NCBI GenBank assembly: GCA_902520385.1
Contig: CABYOB010000025.1
Coordinates: forward strand, 1 to 7,843
Source: an uncultured Bacteroidota bacterium
Lineage (GTDB): Bacteria > Bacteroidota > Bacteroidia > Flavobacteriales > TMED113
Direction: 5' to 3'
Length of the DNA: 7,843 nt
The translations under genes were made by a program, and so were the position numbers. Below are positions 1 to 5,225 of the stretch, in pieces; the first letter of the stretch is position 1; every line of letters begins with the position of its first letter. The notes under the pieces were generated by a model. It was not told the origin of the DNA and searched no databases. It saw only the letters and a program-made list of their open reading frames with translations.

Positions 1-184
1 CAATGTAAGTTCCTTTTTTAAAACCTATGTCAATAGTTTTAATAGAATTCTTGACATAATTATGAACTAATTCTGTGTAAACTACTTTTCCTAATATATT
101 AAATACAACAACATTAAATTCATCTTTGTCACTATTTAAAACAATATTAAATGAACCATTATTAGGATTTGGATAAAGATTAAA
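1..184 (-). other. T9SS type-A C-terminal sorting domain (partial)
   Basis: Residues 582-642 of the left-edge protein contain FNLYPNPNNGSFNIVL, then a VVVFNILGKVVY strand, then IDIGFKKGTYI. This is the usual order of the type-A sorting domain: the YPNP-NG-F motif, the 'N-LGK-V' strand and a 'GxY' strand. The domain directs the protein through the type IX secretion machinery of Bacteroidota. It contains no cysteine, unlike the rest of the protein. The final strand, normally ending in a short basic segment, lies beyond position 1. Confidence 0.9.
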
Positions 185-1927
185 ATCTAATATACTAGTT
201 TCATCTAAATTAGAATTTTCATAAATACAAGAACCATCATCTTCTGTTGCAGTAGGATTATAATTTATTGCTGCTTCATCCATACAACCCTCTATATAAT
301 CATTACACGAATTAAAATAAAAATCATACCCCCCTTCATTTGTCCAAGTCCAAATAGCACAACACCCCCCACAATAATCATCTACACAAGTTGCTCCAGG
401 AAAAGGTGATGGTGATGTAGAACAAGGTGATACAAAACATTCAACACCATAATCACAACTACCATCATCTTCTGTAGCATCTGGATTATAATTACATGCC
501 TCCATATCTGTACAACCTACAGTACCTTCACCACAATCAGTACATGATTCTGGACAAATTTCATAAACACTAATACCAAATCCAATTCCAGGAATATAAT
601 CAGATAAATCCGAATCACAATCAAGTATTATTACAAGCTCAGAACATGAAGATCCATATTCCGCTAACATACTATTTGGATCATCTACACAATCAACTTC
701 TCCACAATCAGCTATTTCAATCCAATCAGACCAGTTGTTTGGACCTTCACACTCAACGTAAGTACAATCATCTATAAATAATTCACAACCTATACAATAG
801 AATTCTCCTTCTTCCCAACAACCTTCTTCTTCACCTTCACATTCACCCATAGTAAAATCAAAAATGTTATTACATGCAGCTTCTCCAGAGTTACTATAAG
901 TAACACCATCACATCCACATACAGGATCAACAACAGCCATAAATACACAATCAGGGATTAACTCTGCAACACAACCTCCCTCATCATCACATTCGTCACA
1001 GGATTGTGGACAAATTTCATAAACACTAATACCAAAAGGAACTAAAGGACTTATAGAAGATAAATCTGTATCACAATCAAATGTTAAAAGTTCAGAACAT
1101 GAAAGTCCATATTGCGCCAATATACCTTCAGGATCATCTACACAATCATCTCCTCCTTGATTACAATCCCATTCTAATACTATTTCATTACCTAAAGTAT
1201 CTGAATAGCTTGTAATACCAAAAGATTCAGCCACACAACTATTTGCATACTCCATACCATCACAACCTATTACAGGATCGTATATAAAAGGACAAGGTAA
1301 CATAGGATCAATCCATTCTGGATTAATACAACAATCTTCTTCACCAACTTGCATTTCAATAAAGTCATCCCAGTTAAACCCTTGACCTAAAGCAATAATA
1401 TTTTGTATATAAGTAATTAAATCATCTGGAAAAATATTTAAATCCGTAATATCTCCCCAAGGAATATTATCCCAATCTACTACATTGCCTAAATCATAAT
1501 CAGACCAAACAGTTTCCCAATCAAAATCATCCCAGTTAGGATCAAACCAATCAATATCATTCCAATTTAAATCATTATTAACACCAACACATTCACACAT
1601 TTGTGAAATTTCACAGTTTAATTCATTTATTTCTTCCCAAAAAATCATCTCTTGATTATCTAAACACGGCGCACAATCATAAACGATAGTTATATATTCC
1701 TCACAATCGCTAATAGAGGGATTACAATCATAAGCTTGATATAAGTAAATTAATGTATCATCCTCATCAATATCTCCGTCTTCATCCCAATCTATATAGG
1801 CATTTGGATTATTTGCAATTTCTTCCCAAGAAACAGTAATAATTGTATTATTACATTCAAAAGTTATAACCTGAGAAAAAGTCATTTGAAAAAAGAATAT
1901 TGAAATAAAAAGTAAACTATTTTTCAT
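1..1927 (-). CDS. Secreted Cys-rich multidomain protein with Kazal-like and ShK-like modules and T9SS sorting domain (C-terminus cut off by window edge)
   Basis: Translating the minus strand from the ATG at 1927 gives 642 uninterrupted residues that run off the left edge. Residues 1-19 (MKNSLLFISIFFFQMTFSQ) are a signal peptide. Then follow an EF-hand/dockerin-like loop (46-57), a Trp/Asp-rich stretch (119-158), Kazal-like module 1 (199-255), ShK-like module 1 (262-313), Kazal-like module 2 (319-363), a VWC-like stretch (370-408), ShK-like module 2 (413-465), two Cys/Asn/Asp repeats (471-494, 547-570) and a T9SS type-A sorting domain (from 582, motif LYPNPNNGSF). I count 50 Cys, all before residue 568, and Asp/Glu greatly exceed Lys/Arg. 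The family context implies Sec export, then T9SS passage across the outer membrane, with release or anchoring at the surface. Protease inhibition or calcium-dependent adhesion is inferred only. The gene follows a terminator and a 90-bp gap, so it is probably transcribed separately. Probably 15-20 C-terminal residues are missing. Confidence 0.9.
   Translation of the reverse strand, partial: MKNSLLFISIFFFQMTFSQVITFECNNTIITVSWEEIANNPNAYIDWDEDGDIDEDDTLIYLYQAYDCNPSISDCEEYITIVYDCAPCLDNQEMIFWEEINELNCEISQMCECVGVNNDLNWNDIDWFDPNWDDFDWETVWSDYDLGNVVDWDNIPWGDITDLNIFPDDLITYIQNIIALGQGFNWDDFIEMQVGEEDCCINPEWIDPMLPCPFIYDPVIGCDGMEYANSCVAESFGITSYSDTLGNEIVLEWDCNQGGDDCVDDPEGILAQYGLSCSELLTFDCDTDLSSISPLVPFGISVYEICPQSCDECDDEGGCVAELIPDCVFMAVVDPVCGCDGVTYSNSGEAACNNIFDFTMGECEGEEEGCWEEGEFYCIGCELFIDDCTYVECEGPNNWSDWIEIADCGEVDCVDDPNSMLAEYGSSCSELVIILDCDSDLSDYIPGIGFGISVYEICPESCTDCGEGTVGCTDMEACNYNPDATEDDGSCDYGVECFVSPCSTSPSPFPGATCVDDYCGGCCAIWTWTNEGGYDFYFNSCNDYIEGCMDEAAINYNPTATEDDGSCIYENSNLDETSILDFNLYPNPNNGSFNIVLNSDKDEFNVVVFNILGKVVYTELVHNYVKNSIKTIDIGFKKGTYI
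218..289 (-). repeat. Cys/Asn/Asp 24-residue repeat, copy 2
   Basis: Residues 547-570 follow the pattern GCxD-x-A-x-NYNP-x-ATEDDGSC-x-Y. This matches copy 1 at 446-517, except that the second Cys of the motif (CNYN) is Ile here (INYN). Repeats of this type recur in T9SS-exported proteins of marine Bacteroidota, often just before the sorting domain, as here. Their function is unknown. The acidic TEDDGS loop may bind metal, but that is inference. Confidence 0.75.
446..517 (-). repeat. Cys/Asn/Asp 24-residue repeat, copy 1
   Basis: Residues 471-494 begin GCTDMEACNYNP and end ATEDDGSCDYG, with cysteines at 472, 478 and 491. The copy shares the NYNP and ATEDDGSC blocks with copy 2 at 218-289. The two copies are separated by a Cys-rich linker (residues 495-546) containing a DDYCGGCC cluster. 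Confidence 0.75.
533..691 (-). repeat. ShK-like six-cysteine module, copy 2
   Basis: Residues 413-465 carry six cysteines (413, 428, 437, 458, 462, 465) ending in a C-x3-C-x2-C pattern (CPESCTDC). That ending and the opening CVDD are typical of ShK-like toxin-type folds. The module shares CVDDP, YG-x-SCSEL, DCD-x-DLS and FGISVYEICP-x-SC with copy 1 at 989-1144, so the two clearly arose by duplication within the gene. The fold assignment comes from the cysteine pattern only. Confidence 0.65.
704..820 (-). other. VWC-like Cys-rich stretch
   Basis: Residues 370-408 read GCWEEGEFYCIGCELF, then IDDCTYVEC, then EGPNNWSDW. The order Cys-Trp-x-x-Gly-x-x-Tyr, then an acidic residue before Cys-x3-Cys, then Gly and Trp, resembles the first half of a von Willebrand factor type C module. 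Extra cysteines at 378 and 381 are not in the classical pattern. This is a tentative resemblance. Confidence 0.35.
839..973 (-). other. Kazal-like module 2
   Basis: Residues 319-363 contain the Kazal core DPVCGCDGVTYSN followed by Ala and Cys residues and a closing Gly-Glu-Cys (GEC, 361-363). Kazal modules are small serine protease inhibitors. The Cys normally found two residues after the core Asn (Y-x-N-x-C) is Gly348 here, and a Cys appears four residues later at 352. The disulfide pattern may therefore be shifted, and inhibitory activity is uncertain. Confidence 0.7.
989..1144 (-). repeat. ShK-like six-cysteine module, copy 1
   Basis: Residues 262-313 have cysteines at 262, 277, 285, 306, 310 and 313, with the terminal CPQSCDEC cluster giving C-x3-C-x2-C. 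The module follows Kazal-like module 1 directly, as copy 2 follows the Kazal 2/VWC-like segment. Asp and Ser replace most of the basic residues of ShK toxins, so channel-blocking activity is not implied. Confidence 0.65.
1163..1333 (-). other. Kazal-like module 1
   Basis: Residues 199-255 contain PCPFIYDPVIGCDG followed by MEYANSCVAESFG, the Kazal order Cys-Pro, Asp-Pro-Val, Gly-x-Asp-Gly, Tyr-x-Asn-x-Cys-x-Ala. Ile220 stands where the canonical core has Cys (PVCG), while the following Cys222 and the YxNxC Cys231 are kept. The module opens with an adjacent Cys pair (199-200). Confidence 0.65.
1454..1573 (-). repeat. Trp/Asp-rich pentad stretch
   Basis: Residues 119-158 have Trp at 122, 127, 132 and 137, exactly every fifth residue, then at 141, 152 and 157. 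Each Trp is flanked by Asn or Asp (NWND, DWFD, NWDD, DWE). A related NWDDF recurs at residues 185-189. The segment has no cysteine and lies between two Cys-containing regions. No known domain was recognised. Confidence 0.7.
1757..1792 (-). other. EF-hand/dockerin-like calcium loop
   Basis: Residues 46-57 (DWDEDGDIDEDD) fit a 12-residue EF-hand loop: acidic residues at loop positions 1, 3, 5, 7, 9 and 12, Gly at 6 and Ile at 8. Position 12 is Asp rather than Glu, as in dockerin and many bacterial loops. Only one loop is seen; a second repeat, needed for a true dockerin, is absent. Confidence 0.55.
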
Positions 1928-2017
1928 GAAACTTAATTTTAATTAGTACAGCTAAAGTTAAATAATTATATATATAATGATGGTAGTATAGAAAAAAATA
2001 CTTTACAGAGTAAAGAA
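1928..2017. other. Intergenic gap between the operon end and the secreted-protein gene
   Basis: This 90-bp AT-rich gap holds most of the probable terminator (right side), an AT palindrome at 1965-1978 and a possible promoter element at 1953-1960. No small ORF or RNA gene was seen. The leader just before the ATG at 1927 is A/T-rich without a Shine-Dalgarno match. Confidence 0.7.
1953..1960 (-). promoter_or_regulatory. Possible Bacteroidota -7 promoter element for the secreted-protein gene
   Basis: Minus-strand TAACTTTA matches the Bacteroidota -7 consensus TAnnTTTG at five of its six fixed positions and lies 25 bp before the ATG at 1927. No TTG-type -33 element is visible at the expected distance upstream, so this is a weak call. 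Confidence 0.2.
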
Positions 2018-2020
2018 TTA
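1992..2020 (-). terminator. Probable intrinsic terminator of the gyrA operon
   Basis: On the minus strand a perfect 6-bp stem, CTTTAC and GTAAAG, with loop TCT occupies 2015-2001. It can extend by three A/T pairs past one T-T mismatch, and is followed by a run of seven T (1998-1992). It begins at the stop codon of the upstream gene. The stem has only two G/C pairs, so it is weak by E. coli standards but plausible in an AT-rich genome. Confidence 0.6.
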
Positions 2021-2947
2021 TTCTTGTTCAATTAATTTAAAAAGAAAAAAGTACTCCTCATCACGTATATAATCATCTGCATCAATTTTAGTTCCAATAT
2101 GTGAATCATAAGGAAATAATAACCAATTTTGATCACTATATACATCTTTTTTTCTTTCTAATGTAATTATGTAATCTGTATTATGAACTCTATAAACTCT
2201 ATTATTATATGAATTGTCATTATTTAATTTTCTCTCGTAATCAGAGTAATTAAAAATTTTATTAAATTTTGATTTAGAATAAAAAGAATTATGACCATCG
2301 ATGTTATAAAAATTTTCACTCGAATAATCTGTTCTCATATACTGAAGAGAAACTACTTTTTTTCCTGAAAATGAGCATTCAAAACCAAGTCTATATAAAA
2401 TCTCATTAGAAAAAAGTAAAAAAACATCTCCATCAATTACTTTAGTTGGAATTTGGTAAGTTCTAGCCGTTCCATTATCAGATTCTTCAGTGATATTAAA
2501 TATCATTCTTGGGGGAAATTCATCATTAAAAGAAAGACTAAAAAGAAAATCTTTACTTGACTTTGAACCAATAGTATTTTGAACTGTTAGTAACTTGCCT
2601 TTTATAAATTCAAAAATTGGAAAAATATTAGAATTTTCTACATTTATTTTTTTAAAATTATTTAGAAAATAAGAGTTAAATTCTTCTTCCGAAACAGAGT
2701 TCCCAAGACTAACATTAATAGGTTCTTGAAGATAAAAATTTAAATCTTTTATAGGAAAAAAATGAGTACTATGAAAGCCCATATATTTATCTTCATCTTC
2801 CTCTGATTGGTAAATAACACCATAAAAATTCAAAGAAAAATTTTGATTATTAATTGATGAATTCCCTATCCACAAATTTTTTAAAAAACTATCTTGAGAT
2901 AATAAAACAAAAGGAAGAAAAAAAAATAAAAATTTTAACCTCATCAT
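2018..2947 (-). CDS. Exported protein of unknown function
   Basis: This is a 309-residue protein that I do not recognise. Residues 1-17 (MMRLKFLFFFLPFVLLS and following Gln) form a Sec signal peptide of the type shared with the TPR protein two genes upstream (MRL...SQ). There is no lipobox Cys, no later hydrophobic membrane segment and only one Cys (191) in the chain. The mature part is rich in Phe, Tyr, Asn and Ser, with alternating hydrophobic strands (for example 134-152 and 170-185), suggesting a beta-rich periplasmic or outer-membrane-associated protein. It lacks a T9SS sorting domain. Two consecutive ATG codons (2947 and 2944) are equally possible starts. It is the last gene of the operon, 19 nt after the Rieske gene, and a terminator hairpin begins at its stop codon. 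Confidence 0.8.
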   Translation of the reverse strand: MMRLKFLFFFLPFVLLSQDSFLKNLWIGNSSINNQNFSLNFYGVIYQSEEDEDKYMGFHSTHFFPIKDLNFYLQEPINVSLGNSVSEEEFNSYFLNNFKKINVENSNIFPIFEFIKGKLLTVQNTIGSKSSKDFLFSLSFNDEFPPRMIFNITEESDNGTARTYQIPTKVIDGDVFLLFSNEILYRLGFECSFSGKKVVSLQYMRTDYSSENFYNIDGHNSFYSKSKFNKIFNYSDYERKLNNDNSYNNRVYRVHNTDYIITLERKKDVYSDQNWLLFPYDSHIGTKIDADDYIRDEEYFFLFKLIEQE

Positions 2948-2966
2948 AACACTAAATTATAAAAAA

Positions 2967-4037
2967 TTATTTCATGAAATCACTTATTAGTGTATGAAAA
3001 TGATGGACACCTGTTTCCATGGATGGAGAAAATCTACCTTTATTATAAAATCTTGAATTAACTCCTTTTTGAACCAACTCAACAATTTCTTCATCCTCTT
3101 TCTCTACTTTATCTAAATCTGAACCAGCTCCTGACTTTAATTTTTCTTCATCCCAAACAAAAGAACGAAATTCAATTTTTGTTAGATTTACAGAAACTGG
3201 TTTAATTATATTTAAAGACAAACCCCATGGATAAAAATTAAACATCATATTAGGAAAAATCCAAAAATAATAAGCAATTATATTTTTACCATAATCAATG
3301 GAATCCTTTGGTAAATCAAAACAAACTTCTTCTTTTTTACCTATACCTAATTGAAGATTTGAAAAAGGAAATAATTCAACAGAGTACTCATTGTATTCAA
3401 ATTGTTTTGCTAAATCATGATGAACAAAAGGAATATGAAATCCTTCTAAATAATTATCACAATATAATGCCCAATGAGCATTAACAAAATAGTCCTTAGA
3501 CAATTCTGGATTGTATTTAAATTTATCAATAGGCATCCAACCAATTCTATTTTCCATATTTGAAAAGAAATGTTTTAATTGGTATTTATTTCCCAATGAG
3601 GAAAATATAAATTGATGCCATTTTTCAAGTGAAATATTAGTTAAATTATCTGATTTAGAGGGAAAACCTTGGACATTTTCAAATTTAGGCATAAACACAC
3701 AACGACCTTTAGAGTTAAATTTCCTACCATGATACCTACATGAAAAATTATCCTTAAGCTGAGAATGTTCTTCTACTAAAATACTTCCTCTATGAGTACA
3801 TACATTAGAAAAACAATTTAATTTACTTTTGTTGTCTTTAAATAGTAGTAAAGGTTCATTAATATATTCATCAACATAAAAGAAAGGAAATGCATTTTTT
3901 TTAACTAATGAAGCATCATGAGTAACATACTGCCAACTATTTTCAAAAATTTTTTTTGATTCTAAAAAAATATTTTTGGAAGTATAAAAAGAGCTGTCAA
4001 TAGTACTAGCCTCCTCTATTTTTTTATTTACATACAC
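2967..4037 (-). CDS. Rieske [2Fe-2S] non-haem iron oxygenase, alpha subunit family
   Basis: The 356-residue protein is a complete Rieske oxygenase alpha subunit, expected in the cytoplasm. The Rieske cluster ligands are C80-x-H82 (CTHRG) and C100-x2-H103 (CRYHG), 17 residues apart. The mononuclear iron ligands are H201 and H206 in EGFHIPFVHHDL, with D315 (KEDEEIVELVQKG) as the likely third ligand. The C-terminal block SRFYNKGRFSP and E341-TGVHHFH matches the family end. Glu198 sits three residues before H201, where naphthalene dioxygenase has its bridging Asp. Glu there is known from the carnitine monooxygenase CntA, so a quaternary-amine-type substrate is possible but unproven. No reductase or ferredoxin gene is in the window. 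The start is GTG at 4037, 3 nt after the TPR gene's stop. An in-frame stop lies two codons upstream, and the next Met is near residue 161, inside the family domain. Confidence 0.9.
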   Translation of the reverse strand: MYVNKKIEEASTIDSSFYTSKNIFLESKKIFENSWQYVTHDASLVKKNAFPFFYVDEYINEPLLLFKDNKSKLNCFSNVCTHRGSILVEEHSQLKDNFSCRYHGRKFNSKGRCVFMPKFENVQGFPSKSDNLTNISLEKWHQFIFSSLGNKYQLKHFFSNMENRIGWMPIDKFKYNPELSKDYFVNAHWALYCDNYLEGFHIPFVHHDLAKQFEYNEYSVELFPFSNLQLGIGKKEEVCFDLPKDSIDYGKNIIAYYFWIFPNMMFNFYPWGLSLNIIKPVSVNLTKIEFRSFVWDEEKLKSGAGSDLDKVEKEDEEIVELVQKGVNSRFYNKGRFSPSMETGVHHFHTLISDFMK

Positions 4038-4040
4038 AAA

Positions 4041-5219
4041 TTATAGAGAATCAACAATTGATTTTATTCTTCTCATATTTTTGATATCACCAACTTTATA
4101 ATATATTTCTTTCAAAACATTAAGAATTGTAACATTATCAGATTGAATTCTTACACATTCTTCTAAATGAGGAATACTTTCATTGTATAAATCATCTCTT
4201 TTTTTCTTGTAATTATTATATTTTCTCTGATCACTAGAACTAGAACCAAGTTTATTCATCTTTTTAATTAATGATGCAGTCTCTTCTAGATACATACTCG
4301 CTAAATTATTATATGCATCAAAATAATTATTATTTAATTCAATAGATCTTATATATGAATTTTTTGCCCCTTCTTTATCATCTAATGATTGAAGAGCAGT
4401 ACCTAATGCAAAGTGTAATACTGGATTTTCAGAATCGGATTTTATTGCATTATCTAAACTATTTTTTAAACCTTCTTTATCATCAATTGAAATATAAAAG
4501 TTTACCTCTCTATTTATAATATCTTGAGAGTTAGGAATCTTATTTCTTGCAAAATTTATAGCAGATAATAAGGCGTCATTATCTCCTTTTTTCTCTAAAC
4601 AAACTAATAATCTAATTTGAAACTTTTCATCTTCAGGATTTAATTTAACTAATTCTTGAGCCTGTTTTAAAGCTAAATCATCAGAATTAGGATCACCAAT
4701 ATCTGAATATAACAAACAAGCATTAAATAAAGATGATGTATCAATAATACCAATAGATTCGCTTTTTCTTATATTATATGTTTGTAAAAATAAATCCGCT
4801 GATTTAAATAAATTTTCTTTTGCTAAATCCTTGTTAGTTTCAAATAAATCTAAAGCTTTTTTGTAATTTTCATCAGCTTTATTTAAACACTTAATAGCAC
4901 ATAAATTTAATGCATTAATTGATTTTTTTTGTTGCCCTCCTTTAGCATTCAACTCAACATCATTCATAAATGATTCAATAGCAGTATTCAAATCTTCTAA
5001 AGCTAAATATATCTGACCTCTGTTATACCAAAATTTTGAAATAATTTTTGGTTTATGAATATCCATACCTTTCTCCATGAACTTATTATAAGCATTATCA
5101 ATTAATTCTTTAGCAGCTAAATTATCTTTTTTTTGAAATGCTAAAATAGCACTAGTTAAATCAGCCTTTTGAGAATATAAAAAGGAAAAAAATAAAAAAA
5201 ATGTAAATGTTAGTCTCAT
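4041..5219 (-). CDS. Exported tetratricopeptide-repeat protein
   Basis: This 392-residue protein starts with a signal peptide (MRLTFTFFLFFSFLYSQ), so it is expected in the periplasm. The rest is helical. Clear TPR units are at about 64-97 (WYNRGQIYLALEDLNTAIES), 267-300 (LHFALGTALQSLDDKEGA, then SYIRSIELNN) and 301-316 plus 343-376 (the pair interrupted by a Lys/Ser-rich insert at 317-342). Weaker units lie between 100 and 240, including one ending AQELVKLNPED. TPR arrays mediate protein-protein contacts; no catalytic motif is present and the partner is unknown. The ATG lies 6 nt after the gyrA stop and the stop codon lies 3 nt before the Rieske GTG, so the gene is almost certainly co-transcribed and perhaps translationally coupled with both. 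There is no Shine-Dalgarno sequence. Confidence 0.9.
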   Translation of the reverse strand: MRLTFTFFLFFSFLYSQKADLTSAILAFQKKDNLAAKELIDNAYNKFMEKGMDIHKPKIISKFWYNRGQIYLALEDLNTAIESFMNDVELNAKGGQQKKSINALNLCAIKCLNKADENYKKALDLFETNKDLAKENLFKSADLFLQTYNIRKSESIGIIDTSSLFNACLLYSDIGDPNSDDLALKQAQELVKLNPEDEKFQIRLLVCLEKKGDNDALLSAINFARNKIPNSQDIINREVNFYISIDDKEGLKNSLDNAIKSDSENPVLHFALGTALQSLDDKEGAKNSYIRSIELNNNYFDAYNNLASMYLEETASLIKKMNKLGSSSSDQRKYNNYKKKRDDLYNESIPHLEECVRIQSDNVTILNVLKEIYYKVGDIKNMRRIKSIVDSL

Positions 5220-5225
5220 TGTAAA

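Noticed and set aside
1..1927. Frameshift or broken gene at the left edge
   Set aside because: Full manual translation gave 642 codons without a stop and with recognisable modules to the end, so it is intact but cut by the window.
1965..1978. 14-bp perfect palindrome in the 90-bp gap as an operator
   Set aside because: It is made only of A and T in an AT-rich gap, so chance is a sufficient explanation.
2948..2972. Hairpin terminator between the Rieske gene and the exported-protein gene
   Set aside because: Only a 4-bp A/T stem can be formed; the 19-bp gap fits continued transcription.
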